Source of the DNA: CAVWCW01 sp963753615
Lineage (GTDB): Bacteria > Pseudomonadota > Gammaproteobacteria > Chromatiales > Chromatiaceae
DNA length: 64,000 nucleotides
Assembly (NCBI GenBank): GCA_963753615.1
Contig: CAVWCW010000019.1
Coordinates: 62,001-126,000 of the forward strand
Direction: 5' to 3'
Both the position numbers and the translations under genes were made by a program. Position 1 is the stretch's first letter; the number at the start of each line of letters is the position of its first letter. Shown here one piece after another: positions 18,728-28,394 of the stretch. Under the pieces are notes generated by a model that saw nothing but the letters and a program-made list of their open reading frames with translations, ran no database searches and was not told the origin of the DNA.

Positions 18728-20320
18728 ATGCCAAATGTCTCTGGAGTACCGCGCCGACCTGTTGTGTTGGTCATACTCGACGGCTTCGGCATCAATCCCA
18801 GCAAGCGCAACAACGGGGTTGCAGAGGCGGCCACGCCGAATCTGGATGCCTACTTCAGTCGCTATCCTCACACCACGCTGAGCGCGTCGGGGCAGGCCGT
18901 CGGCTTGCCAGACGGACAGATGGGCAATTCAGAGGTCGGGCATCTGACGTTGGGGGCGGGAACGATCATTCGGCAGGACATGGTACGCATCAACGACGCG
19001 ATCTCGAACGGCGAGTTCTTCGCCAATCCGGCCCTGCTGGCGGCCGCCGACCGGGCCGCCGCGAACGCCCGGCCGCTGCATCTGCTGGGACTGGTGTCAG
19101 ATGGCGGCGTGCACAGTCACCTGGGCCATCTGGTGGCGCTGCTGCGCCTGGCCCGGGACCGCGGGGCGCGTCCATTGCTGCATATGTTCACCGATGGGCG
19201 CGACACCCCGCCCCAGTCGGCACGCAACTACCTGCCCGCGGTCGAGGCAGAACTGCATCGTTGCGGCGGCGCCCTTGCCAGCATCACCGGGCGTTACTAC
19301 GCCATGGACCGGGACCGGCGCTGGGAGCGCACCGAGTTGGCCTGGCGGGCTCTGGTGCTGGGTAAGGGCAAGCGGGTCGAGGGTGCGGAAGCGGCGATTC
19401 GCGATGCCTATGCTTCGGGCGAGAGCGACGAATTCCTGCGTCCCAGGTTGTTGCCGGAGTTCAGCGCCATCGAGCGGGACGACCCGGTGGTCTTCTTCAA
19501 CTTCCGCAAGGACCGCCCGCGCCAGCTGGTCGCGGCCTTGGGGGACCCGGGGTTCGTCGGCTTCGACCGGGGAACCGCGCCGCTCGCCGCGGTCACCTGC
19601 ATGATGCCCTTTGACCGCAGCTTGCAGCTGCCCTTCGCCTTCGAACCCGAACAGCCGGCCACTACCATCGGTCAGCTGGTGAGCACGTTGGGACTGGCCC
19701 AGTTTCATTGTGCCGAGACCGAAAAGTACGCCCATGTAACCTATTTTTTCAACGGTGGCCGGGCGGCGCCGTACAGCGGCGAAAACCAGCTTCTGATCCA
19801 GTCCCCTAGCGTCGCCACCTACGACCAGAAACCATCCATGAGCGCCAAGGAGGTGGCGGATGCGGTGGTGGGCGCCATCAGTAAGGGCCGCTATGCCCTG
19901 ATCGTGGTGAATTTCGCCAATGGCGACATGGTTGGCCACACCGCCAAGCGCCATGCGGTGTTGGAGGCGGTGGAGACCCTGGATCGGGAGGGGGCGCGGG
20001 TGCTTGAAGCAGCGGAAAACGCAGGTTACTCGGTGCTGCTGACCGCCGATCACGGCAACTGCGAGGAACTGGTGGACCCCTTCACGGGCGAGCCCCATAC
20101 CCAGCACACCACCTATCCTGTGCCCTGCCTGGTGATGGATCAGGACAACTGGCAGCTGTCCTGCGCCGGCGGTTTGGCCAATGTCGCCCCAACCCTGTTG
20201 CAGTTGATGGGGATCGCCCTACCCACTCAGATGCAGGCCGATTCGTTGCTGTTGCGAAGGCTGCCGGGCAAACGGCCGGAGCAGCGCGGTAAGCCGCAGC
20301 GATTGCGCGGAGCGGCCTGA
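18728..20320 (+). CDS. gpmI: 2,3-bisphosphoglycerate-independent phosphoglycerate mutase
   Basis: A 530-residue two-manganese enzyme interconverting 3- and 2-phosphoglycerate in glycolysis and gluconeogenesis. The first metal site and nucleophile are in LVILDGFG and GQMGNSEVGHLTLGAG (Ser phosphoryl carrier). SDGGVHSHLGHL, FTDGRDTPPQS and the distal VVNFANGDMVGHT and LTADHGNCEEL motifs complete the alkaline-phosphatase-like site. The ATG at 18728 has AGGGAG upstream and gives the family's usual N-terminus; an in-frame start at 18608 would add 40 odd residues. Length is normal, with a short basic C-terminal tail. Confidence 0.95.
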   Translation: MPNVSGVPRRPVVLVILDGFGINPSKRNNGVAEAATPNLDAYFSRYPHTTLSASGQAVGLPDGQMGNSEVGHLTLGAGTIIRQDMVRINDAISNGEFFANPALLAAADRAAANARPLHLLGLVSDGGVHSHLGHLVALLRLARDRGARPLLHMFTDGRDTPPQSARNYLPAVEAELHRCGGALASITGRYYAMDRDRRWERTELAWRALVLGKGKRVEGAEAAIRDAYASGESDEFLRPRLLPEFSAIERDDPVVFFNFRKDRPRQLVAALGDPGFVGFDRGTAPLAAVTCMMPFDRSLQLPFAFEPEQPATTIGQLVSTLGLAQFHCAETEKYAHVTYFFNGGRAAPYSGENQLLIQSPSVATYDQKPSMSAKEVADAVVGAISKGRYALIVVNFANGDMVGHTAKRHAVLEAVETLDREGARVLEAAENAGYSVLLTADHGNCEELVDPFTGEPHTQHTTYPVPCLVMDQDNWQLSCAGGLANVAPTLLQLMGIALPTQMQADSLLLRRLPGKRPEQRGKPQRLRGAA

Positions 20321-20767
20321 CGACCGCCTGCAAGGGGCTGGATTGCCGGAAGGCTTACCGAAGCGACTGGCCCAGCTAGGTCGCGGCCCCAGGTCGCGGG
20401 CGCTGCCGTCCTAGCCGGCTCTCGCTGGCGCGCCTCGAATCTGTAACACATTGCGGGGCGATTTGGGGGTATCCTTGCGCTTCCGCGGCACCTGGATTGC
20501 GCCCGAGCGGCCAGCGAGGTTCGCGGTGCCGTTGTACAATATAGCATCCCCTGTAGCGTCGGCGTGGCGGGCCTTGTGGCCTGGGCGCTGAGACTGCGCT
20601 ATCTTTCCTCCGATGAGGATCGACGCTCTCACTGTGACTTGGTCGCGACCAAGCGGGCACGGGGTCCGGAACCATGCGGTTCGCGGCGAGTTTCGCCTTC
20701 GGCATTCGGCGCAGTTCCGGTTTATTGATCGCTGCCAACCCGAGTATTCGATGCCGTACCGAAAAAC
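20321..20767. other. Intergenic region upstream of rnfC with a perfect palindrome
   Basis: About 450 gene-free bases. CTTGGTCGCGACCAAG at 20638-20653 is a perfect 16-base palindrome, about 115 bases before the rnfC start, and is a candidate operator. TACAAT at 20535-20540 might be a -10 element but has no clear -35. No terminator with a T-tract follows gpmI. Confidence 0.4.
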
Positions 20768-22126
20768 ATGTGGCTAACCCATCTCTTCCGACGCAAGACC
20801 TTCGACCACGGCGTGCACCCCCTGGAGCACAAGGAGGTCACCGCCAAGCTTCCGATTCGGCGCCTGGCGTTCGCCCCTGAGCTGACGATCCCCCTGGCCC
20901 AGCACATCGGCGCCCCGGCCAAGCCGCTGGTGCGCAAGGGCCAGGAGGTGGTGCGGGGTCAGCCCATCGCCGCCGCCCAGGGGCTGGTTTCGGTGCCCAT
21001 GCATGCGCCGGCCACCGGGTTGGTGAAGGCGATTGAGCTGCGGCCTACCGCCGCCGGGCCCAAGACCGAGGCCATCGTCATAGATGTTTACCAGGGCGAC
21101 AGCCAGGAGGTACTCTACGAAACGCCGCGAGATTGGGAGCGGCTGAGCCCGGCGGAAATCATCCAGGCGGTACAGGACTGTGGCATGGTGGGGCAAGGCG
21201 GGGCGGCCTTTCCCAGCCACGTCAAGCTCAAGCTGCCCGAGGGCAAGTCGGTGGATACCCTGGTGGTGAACGGTTGCGAGTGCGAGCCGTATCTTACCTG
21301 CGACCACCGCATCATGCTGGAGCAGACCGCCGACGTGCTGGCCGGGGCGCGGATCATTATGCGCGGCCTCGGGGTCGGGCGGGCCATGATCGGGGTCGAA
21401 GACAACAAGCTGGACGCGGTTCGGGCGCTGCAGGCCTTGATCGGCCAGGACGCCGAACGCAACCGCGGCATAAGCGCCCACGCGGTGCAGACCAAATACC
21501 CCCAGGGCGCGGAAAAGATGCTCATCGAGTCCCTGCTGCACCGCCAGGTCCCCACCGGAGGCCTGCCGATGGAAGTCGGGGTGGTGGTGTTCAATGTCGG
21601 CTCGCTGGCCCAACTCGGGCAGCTGCTGCCTCGGGGCCGGGGCCATATCGAGCGGGTGCTGACGGTCAGCGGTCCGGGCGTGGAGCGCCCGGGCAACTAC
21701 CTTGCCCCGGTGGGCACCCCGGTGCGCTTTCTGCTGGAACAGGCGGGGGTCAAACCGGGGCGGCGCGAGGTGATCTTGGGCGGTCCGATGATGGGCATGG
21801 CGGTATCCTCCCTCGACGTTCCAGTGACCAAGGCCATGTCCGGTCTGGTGGTAATGGGGGCTGAGCAGGCGGACGGCGATCTCGATCCCCGACCGGTTTA
21901 CCCCTGCATCCGCTGCGCCCGCTGCGTCGAGGCCTGCCCGATGCACCTCAACCCCTCCACCCTGGGGCTGCTGGCGGCCAAGCGCCAGTACCGGACCATG
22001 GCCGAGGAGTTTCACCTGTCCGACTGCTTCGAGTGCGGCTGTTGCAGCTACGTCTGCCCGTCCAATATCCCCCTGGTGCAGTATTTCCGCATCGCCAAGG
22101 CCATCAACCGGGAGCAGGCCGCATGA
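20768..22126 (+). CDS. rnfC: Electron transport complex subunit RnfC
   Basis: A 452-residue peripheral subunit that joins the NADH side of Rnf to the membrane. The N-terminus HGVHPLEHKEVTAKLPI matches RnfC, and a glycine-rich MVGQGGAAFPSHVKLKLP loop belongs to its nucleotide/FMN-like domain. Two [4Fe-4S] motifs are near the C-terminus: CIRCARCVEACP and CFECGCCSYVCP. It lacks the long Ala-rich tail of some enteric RnfC proteins. It starts the rnf cluster, and its stop overlaps the rnfD start by four bases (ATGA). No strong ribosome-binding site is visible before the ATG. Confidence 0.93.
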   Translation: MWLTHLFRRKTFDHGVHPLEHKEVTAKLPIRRLAFAPELTIPLAQHIGAPAKPLVRKGQEVVRGQPIAAAQGLVSVPMHAPATGLVKAIELRPTAAGPKTEAIVIDVYQGDSQEVLYETPRDWERLSPAEIIQAVQDCGMVGQGGAAFPSHVKLKLPEGKSVDTLVVNGCECEPYLTCDHRIMLEQTADVLAGARIIMRGLGVGRAMIGVEDNKLDAVRALQALIGQDAERNRGISAHAVQTKYPQGAEKMLIESLLHRQVPTGGLPMEVGVVVFNVGSLAQLGQLLPRGRGHIERVLTVSGPGVERPGNYLAPVGTPVRFLLEQAGVKPGRREVILGGPMMGMAVSSLDVPVTKAMSGLVVMGAEQADGDLDPRPVYPCIRCARCVEACPMHLNPSTLGLLAAKRQYRTMAEEFHLSDCFECGCCSYVCPSNIPLVQYFRIAKAINREQAA

Positions 22127-23187
22127 GCGTTCGAGACACCGACCTGAGGGTGGAACTGCGCACCTCGCCCCACCTCAAGCAGCGTATCAGCGTGGACCAG
22201 ATCATGCGCAACGTGGTCTACGCCCTGCTGCCGGTGTGCGCCTTCGCCGTCTACGCCTTCGGCATCAGCGTGCTGGCCCTGATCCTGATCACGACCCTGA
22301 GTTGCCTGCTCACCGAACACCTGTTCTGCCGCCTCGGCGGACGCCCCAGCAGTCTGGGCGACGGCAGCGTTGCCATCACCGGCATCCTGCTGGCGCTCAC
22401 CCTGCCGCCGGGTTTTCCTCTGTGGATGGCGGCGGTAGCCGGCTTCGTCGGGGTCGGGCTGGGCAAGTCCCTGTTCGGCGGCCTGGGTTTTAACGTTATG
22501 AACCCGGCCCTGGTGGGCCGCGCTTTCGTGCAGGCGGCCTTCCCGGTGGCGATAACCACCTGGACCCCAGCCTTCGCTGCCGGGCGCTTCAGCGAGTTCA
22601 TTCCCACCACCCTTACGTTGCCGTTCCTGCAGCCGCCGGAGCTGGGTTCCTGGGTACGGGCGGTGGCCACCGACGCCTTCAGCGGCGCCACGCCCCTGGC
22701 GCTGCAGAAGTTCCAGCAGATTGCCACCCCCGCCGGCGACCTGTTCACCGGCAGCATCGCCGGCTCGGCCGGGGAGACCTCGGCCCTGATCATCCTGCTT
22801 GGCGGAATCTATCTGGCGGCACGCCGCATGATGGACTGGCGCATCCCGGTGGGGGTGCTGCTGGCCGCCGCGCTCACGGCCCTTCCGTTCTGGCTGCTGG
22901 ACCCGGTGCGCTATCCGGACCCGCTTTTCGTTCTGCTTTCCGGGGGGTTGATGCTGGGTGCGGTGTTCATGGCCAGCGACATGGTGGCCTCTCCGGTGAC
23001 GCCGCTCGGGGTTTGGTTGTATGCCGGCTTCATCGGCGCGTTGACCGTGATCATCCGTCTGTTCGGCGGGCTCACCGAGGGCGTGATGTACGCCATTCTG
23101 CTGGGCAACGCCATCTCGCCGTTGATCGGGTCGGTGACTCAGCCCAAGCCCTATGGGGCCCCGAGGCGGGTAGGGAAGGAGCCATGA
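22123..23187 (+). CDS. rnfD: Electron transport complex subunit RnfD
   Basis: A 354-residue polytopic membrane subunit. It starts SVRDTDLRVELRTSPHLKQR, the usual RnfD opening, and has repeated hydrophobic helices. The covalent-FMN threonine motif SGATPL lies near residue 190. RnfD works with RnfG in electron transfer coupled to ion movement. ATGA overlaps join it to rnfC upstream and rnfG downstream, showing tight cotranscription. The reading frame is intact. Confidence 0.93.
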   Translation: MSVRDTDLRVELRTSPHLKQRISVDQIMRNVVYALLPVCAFAVYAFGISVLALILITTLSCLLTEHLFCRLGGRPSSLGDGSVAITGILLALTLPPGFPLWMAAVAGFVGVGLGKSLFGGLGFNVMNPALVGRAFVQAAFPVAITTWTPAFAAGRFSEFIPTTLTLPFLQPPELGSWVRAVATDAFSGATPLALQKFQQIATPAGDLFTGSIAGSAGETSALIILLGGIYLAARRMMDWRIPVGVLLAAALTALPFWLLDPVRYPDPLFVLLSGGLMLGAVFMASDMVASPVTPLGVWLYAGFIGALTVIIRLFGGLTEGVMYAILLGNAISPLIGSVTQPKPYGAPRRVGKEP

Positions 23188-23871
23188 GCGAGTCCGTCGA
23201 TACCCAGGCCCAACAGCCGCCGCTGTTGCCCCCGACTCCGAGTGGGGCAATGCTTCGTACCTTGGGGCTGGTGGCCGCCATCTCCGGTTTTCTGGTGGTC
23301 CTGGTTTACCAGTTCACCCTGCCCATCATCGCCGAAAACCAGCGCATCGCGATCGAGAAGGCGGTGTTCCAAGTGGTGCCGGGCGCGGTCAGCCGCAAGG
23401 ATTTCCGCATCGGCCCCCAAGGGTCTGGCCGGCGAAGGCGAGGGCGAGGCCGTCTATGCCGCCTACGATGTGGACGGCAAGCTGCGCGGAATCGCGCTGG
23501 AGGGCGCCGCTCAGGGCTACCAGGACGTGATCAAACTGCTCTACGGTTATGATCCCTACTGCCAGTGCATCACCGGCATCAAGATTCTGAAGATGACGGA
23601 GACCCCGGGCCTGGGGGACAAGATCGCCAAGGACCCCGAGTTCCTGGCCAACTTCGATTCCCTGGACGCACAGCTCGATAGCGTTGGCACTGCGCTGGCC
23701 GAGCCCATCGTCACGGTGAAGGCCGGCACCAAGCAACACCCCTGGGAGATCGACGCGATCTCCGGCGCCACCATCTCCTCCAACGCAGTGGGCCGAGCAC
23801 TGAACGAGAGCGCCCAGCGCATGGCGCCATTGATTCAGCGCTATTTGCCCGAGCTGGAGCAGCGACAGTGA
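23184..23871 (+). CDS. rnfG: Electron transport complex subunit RnfG (frameshifted in this sequence)
   Basis: About 228 residues after correction. An N-terminal membrane helix (TLGLVAAISGFLVVLVYQF) anchors a periplasmic flavin domain with the covalent-FMN motif SGATISSNAV near the C-terminus. The first part reads in the frame of 23184 up to FRIGP; the rest (KGLAGEGEGEAVYAAYDVDG onward) is in the next frame. The break coincides with a run of five C at 23414-23418, so one extra C explains it. A sequencing error is the simplest reading. The ATG overlaps the rnfD stop. Confidence 0.88.
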
Positions 23872-24056
23872 CCTGGGGGCTTTCCAAAACTGGGCCTGGA
23901 CGGCAAATGGACGCCCCCGATCTGGAACAGCGGTTCATTTTCGCGCTGGCTCGAGAAGGTATGGGGATCGGCGCGGCTTTGGTGTCGGAATTCCCTGGCC
24001 GGCGACGTTAGATGGCGCCCGGGATTCAACCCTAACGAACGGGAACTAGAGGAAAA

Positions 24057-24728
24057 ATGCCCCAACTCCCCAACCAGGAAGAACAGGTCACCCTGGACAC
24101 CTTCCCCCGCGGGCTGTGGGAGGAAAACCCGGTGTTCGTCATGCTGCTGGGCATGTGCCCGGTGCTGGCGGTGACCAACTCGGCGATCAATGCCCTGGCC
24201 ATGGGACTGGCCACCACCTTTGTGCTGGTCGCTCCAGCACCCTGGTGTCGCTGCTGCGCAAGCTGATCCCCAAGCAGGTGCGCATCGCCACCTACATCGT
24301 CATCATCGCCACCTTCGTCACCATCGTCGACTACGCTATCCAGGCCATCAGCCTGGATCTCTACAATGCCCTGGGCGCCTTCATCCAGCTGATCGTGGTC
24401 AACTGCATGATCCTGGGCCGGGCCGAGGCCTATGCTTCCAAGCAACGCCGTTGCCGTGCAGCCATCGTCAATGCCCTGGGCATGGGGGCCGGCTTCACCT
24501 TCGCCCTGCTGTGCCTGGGCTCGCGTGCGGGAGATGCTGGGCAGCGGCAGCCTGTTCGGCATACCGCTGTTCGCGGACAACTTCCAGCCCTGGGTGGTGA
24601 TGATCCTGCCGCCCGGGCGGCTTTTTCGTGCTGGGCGGCTGGTTGTTGCTGTTCAATTGGCTGCGTGCAGCGGCGCGAGCGTCAAGCTCGCATGGACCAG
24701 CAAGGAGCACCACGTCCATGGAAGCTGA
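24057..24728 (+). CDS. rnfE: Electron transport complex subunit RnfE (multiple frameshifts)
   Basis: A polytopic membrane subunit whose pieces read in successive frames: ENPVFVMLLGMCPVLAVTNS; then RIATYIVIIATFVTIVDYAI; then SLFGIPLFADNFQPWVVM; then GGWLLLFNWLRAAAR. Breaks are near 24231 (one base missing), 24522 (one extra) and 24615 (one extra, in a G run). A fourth near 24675 is needed to reach a stop, so the end given is approximate. All conserved RnfE segments are present, which argues for errors rather than decay, although the density is high. It follows rnfG after 185 bases, unlike the overlapping genes upstream. Confidence 0.78.
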
Positions 24729-25320
24729 TTCCCTCACCTTTATTTTTCTCAATGCGGCGGTCATCAACAACTTCGTGCTGGCGCTGTTTCTCGGCATCTG
24801 CCCGTTCCTGGGGGTCTCGGCCAAGACGTCGACACCGCCTGGAACATGGGCCTGGCGGTCATGTTCGTCATGCTGGTCAGCTCCGTCTGCGCCTACGGCA
24901 TCAATTGGCTGCTGGTGAGGCTCGACATCCAGTTCCTGCGCCTGATCTGCTATATCGCGGTCATCGCCTCCGCCGTGCAGCTGGTGGAGATGGTGATGAA
25001 GAAGTTCAGCCCGGCCCTGTTCCGCGCGCTGGGCATCTTCCTGCCCCTGATCACCACCAACTGCGCCATCCTCGGTCTGGCCCTGTTCCAGACCTTCCGC
25101 GAATACAATTTTCTGCAGATGCCTGGCCTTCAGCCTCGGTGCCGGGGTCGGCTTCACCCTGGCCTGGTGCTCGATGGCCGGCCTGCGCGAGCGACTGGAA
25201 CTGGCCAACGTGCCCAGGGTCAGCCAGGGCGCGGCCATGACGCTGATGCTGGCGGGCCTGCTGTCACTGGCCTTCATGGGCTTCGCCGGCCTGGGGGGCA
25301 GTCATGGCTTGATTATCTGA
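24718..25320 (+). CDS. rnfA: Electron transport complex subunit RnfA (multiple frameshifts)
   Basis: A polytopic membrane subunit, about 200 residues when corrected. It starts MEADSLTFIFLNAAVINNFV after AAGGAG. It then needs one base restored near 24824 (GVSAK to DTAWNMGLAVMF) and about two bases near 25120-25129 (NFLQ to FSLGAGVGFTLAW). The typical ending LMLAGLLSLAFMGFAGLGG is followed by a stop at 25318-25320. PLITTNCAILGLALF is the family's conserved central helix. Both losses fall beside G runs. With RnfE it forms the membrane core that carries electrons across the bilayer. No rnfB follows. Confidence 0.8.
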
Positions 25321-25350
25321 TCGCCATGCGCGCTGGTGCTGCGGCTGCTG

Positions 25351-25491
25351 ATGGGCTGGATACTGGTGCAGCAGGTGAGTCGCAACTTCGCCGGCCGGCA
25401 TCCCGAGTTCGGTCCGGCCAAAGAGGAGGGCGGCGGCTGCGGCAGCAGCTGTTCCTGCAGCGCCAAGGACCGGTGCGAACGCCGCGCCTGA
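25351..25491 (+). CDS. Small Cys-rich protein downstream of rnfA
   Basis: A 46-residue reading frame. A short hydrophobic stretch (MGWILVQQV, possibly longer if an upstream indel hides the start: the preceding codons LVLRLL are also hydrophobic) precedes a Cys-rich end, GGGCGSSCSCSAKDRCERR, with four Cys. Small membrane proteins with Cys-rich tails accompany some Nqr clusters as maturation factors (NqrM), which makes this position suggestive, but I cannot assign it to that family. Its stop lies inside the next gene's start region. Given the local indels, the start is uncertain. Confidence 0.4.
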   Translation: MGWILVQQVSRNFAGRHPEFGPAKEEGGGCGSSCSCSAKDRCERRA

Positions 25492-26753
25492 GCGCCCTGC
25501 TGCCGTTCGGGCTCCTGCTGTTGCTGCCCTGGCTCGCGCGGGCCGAGCCGATGCAGCAGCGGGCAACGGCCCTGGAATACCTCAACCAATTGCGCCGCGA
25601 CGCCGGCATGAACCCGTTTGCCTGGGACTCGGACCTGGCCCGGGCCGCAGCCGGCCACGCCGCTTACCTGGCCCGCAACCTGGAACTGGGCCACGAGCAG
25701 ACGGCCGCCAAACCTGGATTCACCGGGGCCAGTCCCGGCACCCGCGCGCTCCGGGCGGGCTTCGGTAGCAACCAGGTGACCGAGAACATTCACGCCTCCC
25801 TGGGAGCGGCGACCGGCCCGCGCGAGTGGGTCGACAACCTGTTCACGGGTATCTACCATCGGCTGCGATTTCTGGATTTCCACGTTGACCGGCTGGGCCT
25901 GGCCCTGGCGCGGGAGGAGTTCACCACCGTGGTGTTCGTCATGGCCAACCGGGCCCAGGCTGAGCTGTGCTCGGACCCGAGTCCGGCGTCGCACACCGGA
26001 AGTTATTATTACGGCGTCTGCAGCGACTCCGAGCGCAAGATCCCGGCCGCGCACTGGGAGCGGGCAAGGGCGGGGGTGAGGCAGGCCAACCCGCGGTTGG
26101 TAGTCTGGCCCCCCGACGGGGCCGGGGGGGTGCTTCCGGTATTCGCCGAGGAGACTCCCGACCCGCTTCCCGAGTTCGAGGTGTCCGGCAACCCCCCGTC
26201 GATTCACTTCAATCCGGCCCGGTTCGAGGCGGTGGAACTGGAGCGCTTCGAGCTGTTTCGGACCGAAGACGACTCGCCCGTTGGTCCGATACGGCTGATG
26301 GGCGCCGAGTCCGACCCCAACGGCCTGCTCGGTCCGTTGGACTTCGTGCTCTTCCCGCTGCAGCGGCTGGATTGGAACACCGGCTACCGTGTCGAGGTGG
26401 ACTACAGGAGCGGAGAGACGCGCGGGCGGGTGATTTGGCATTTCCGCACCCGCGACCCTGGGGCGCCGGTCCTGACCCTCAAGGCTAACGGCGAGACCCT
26501 TAGCCCGCCGCCGGGCAACCAGCGCTTCGCGGTTGAAGTGCCGGCGGAATCGGGGATTGCCGTCATCCGCAACCTTCGCTACCGCAGCTCTCCCGGGTTG
26601 GGGGTGCGGGCCCACATCTACGACGTCAATACCCTTATGTTCGAACTCACCGGCCCCAGATCCGAGGGCCTGGTGGAGGTCCGCCTGAGCGCCGGCTTCG
26701 GGTTTCGCCTGAAGCTGGAATCGGCGGCGACCGCCAATACGCCGCGGCCCTGA
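25473..26753 (+). CDS. Secreted CAP (SCP/PR-1-like) domain protein
   Basis: A 426-residue exported protein. The GTG at 25473 follows AAGGA and gives a clean signal peptide (LLPFGLLLLLPWLARA, cleaved before EPMQQ). Residues about 28-170 form a CAP domain: ALEYLNQLRRDAGMNPF, then AAAGHAAYLARN and GHEQ, then TENIHAS and IYHRLRFLDFHVDRLGLA. The remainder is a beta-rich, unassigned domain with no membrane anchor. CAP proteins are often extracellular and of diverse function. The gene overlaps the small Cys-rich frame by 19 bases. Reading from further upstream is prevented only by the indels in rnfA. Confidence 0.82.
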   Translation: MRTPRLSALLPFGLLLLLPWLARAEPMQQRATALEYLNQLRRDAGMNPFAWDSDLARAAAGHAAYLARNLELGHEQTAAKPGFTGASPGTRALRAGFGSNQVTENIHASLGAATGPREWVDNLFTGIYHRLRFLDFHVDRLGLALAREEFTTVVFVMANRAQAELCSDPSPASHTGSYYYGVCSDSERKIPAAHWERARAGVRQANPRLVVWPPDGAGGVLPVFAEETPDPLPEFEVSGNPPSIHFNPARFEAVELERFELFRTEDDSPVGPIRLMGAESDPNGLLGPLDFVLFPLQRLDWNTGYRVEVDYRSGETRGRVIWHFRTRDPGAPVLTLKANGETLSPPPGNQRFAVEVPAESGIAVIRNLRYRSSPGLGVRAHIYDVNTLMFELTGPRSEGLVEVRLSAGFGFRLKLESAATANTPRP

Positions 26754-26822
26754 GTCTCCACTCCGATCGGCCCCGGGCCGTGTCGGCTACCGGAGGCCTT
26801 CGCTATTGCGCAGCGATGCTGT

Positions 26823-26864
26823 TATACTCCGCCTCCATCAAAAGGCGCCCCTCGGTTGGGCGCC
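26823..26864 (+). promoter_or_regulatory. Candidate -10 and leader hairpin for the helicase gene
   Basis: TATACT at 26823-26828 resembles a -10 element. A hairpin GGCGCCC-CTCGGTT-GGGCGCC at 26844-26864 would lie at the start of a roughly 140-base leader. Long structured leaders are common for cold-responsive helicase genes. No convincing -35 was found at the usual spacing. Confidence 0.4.
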
Positions 26865-26981
26865 CGGTCCCGCCTAGTTCGCCACCCCGGCGCGTTCCAT
26901 TCCCAAACAACCGAACACCATTTCGCCCGCGCCGCCCTGCGAGCTGCGCCGGCTCTATCCGTTTTCAGGAGCAATACTCCA

Positions 26982-28359
26982 ATGCCTTTCAGTGACCTCG
27001 GCCTGCTGGCCGAACTCCAGCGCGCGCTTTCCGATCAGGGTTACACCGCGCCCACCCCGGTGCAGCGCCAGGCGATCCCTGTGATTCTCGAAGGACGTGA
27101 CGTCATGGCCGGTGCCCAGACGGGCACCGGCAAGACCGCCGGCTTCACCCTGCCGCTGTTGCAGCGGCTGCACGCGACCAAGCCCTCCGGCCGCCCGGTG
27201 CGGGCCCTGGTGTTGACCCCGACCCGCGAGTTGGCTGCCCAGGTGGCGGCCAGCGTCGAGACCTATGGCAAGTACCTGCCGCTGCGCTCGGCGGTGATCT
27301 TCGGCGGGGTCAAGATCAATCCCCAGATCGCCCAGTTGCGGCGCGGCGTGGATATCCTGGTGGCCACCCCGGGGCGCCTGCTCGACCACATCGGCCAGGG
27401 CAACCTGGACCTGTCCCGGGTCGAGGTGCTGGTGCTCGACGAGGCCGACCGCATGCTCGATATGGGCTTCATCCGCGACATCCGCCGGATTTTGGCCTTG
27501 CTGCCGCCCAAGCGTCAGAATCTGCTGTTCTCCGCCACCTTCTCCGATGAGATCAAGACCCTGGCCGACGGCCTGCTGGACCGACCGGCGCTGATCGAGG
27601 TGGCGCGGCGGAACGCCACCGCCGAGGGGGTGGACCAGGTGATCCACCCGGTGGACCGGGAGCGCAAGCGCGAGCTGCTGTCGTTCCTGATCGGCTCCCA
27701 AGACTGGCGCCAGGTACTGGTCTTCACCCGCACCAAGCACGGCGCCAACCGCCTGGCCCAGCAGTTGGAGCGAGACGGTATCAGTGCCGCGGCGATCCAC
27801 GGCAACAAGAGCCAGGGTGCGCGCACCCGGGCACTGCAAGGAGTTCAAGCAGGGCGATATCCGGGTGCTGGTGGCCACCGACATCGCCGCCCGCGGGCTG
27901 GATATCGACCGCCTGCCGCACGTGGTCAATTACGAACTGCCGAATGTGGCCGAGGACTATGTGCACCGCATCGGCCGTACCGGCCGCGCCGGCAATGAAG
28001 GCCGGGCGATCTCGCTGGTTTGCGTGGATGAGCACAAGCTGCAGCGCGACATAGAGCGCGTGCTCAAGCGCAGCATCCCGAAGCAACAGATTCCCGGTTA
28101 CGAGCCGGACCCGACGATCGCCCCGGAGCCGATCCCCAACGGTCGCAATGGCCGCGGTGGCGGCGCTCGGGCGGAGGGCAACCGGGGCGGCCCGTCCCGT
28201 CCCAGGCAAAAGCCGGGCAACGGGTCGGGCGGGCGTTCGGCCTCTGATCGGGGTTCGGCGGGTAACCGGGGGGCTCATGCTGCGGGCCGCCGCCCGGGCG
28301 GCGAGGGCAAGGCAGGGTCCCGTGGCCGTCGGAGCCGGTCCTCGTTGCTCGGCGGCTAG
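26982..28359 (+). CDS. rhlE: DEAD-box ATP-dependent RNA helicase, RhlE-like (frameshifted)
   Basis: About 458 residues after correction. Motifs in order: Q motif (GYTAPTPVQRQAIP), Walker A (AQTGTGKT), TPTRELA, VLVLDEADRMLDMGF, LLFSATF, then ATDIAARGLDI and HRIGRTGRAG. The C-terminal tail is Gly/Arg-rich, as in RhlE-type helicases that remodel RNA and ribosomal particles. The frame changes near 27838-27841 (ALQ to EFKQGDIRVLVATD), explained by one extra G in CAAGGAG. The ATG at 26982 has AGGAG upstream. Confidence 0.9.
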
Positions 28360-28394
28360 GAAAGCGCGATTAAATCCGGATTTCCCGATCCCGG

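Noticed and set aside
24057..25320. rnfE and rnfA as genuine pseudogenes
   Set aside because: All conserved segments remain and breaks lie near short homopolymers; similar breaks hit purA. Error is simpler, though only reads can settle it.
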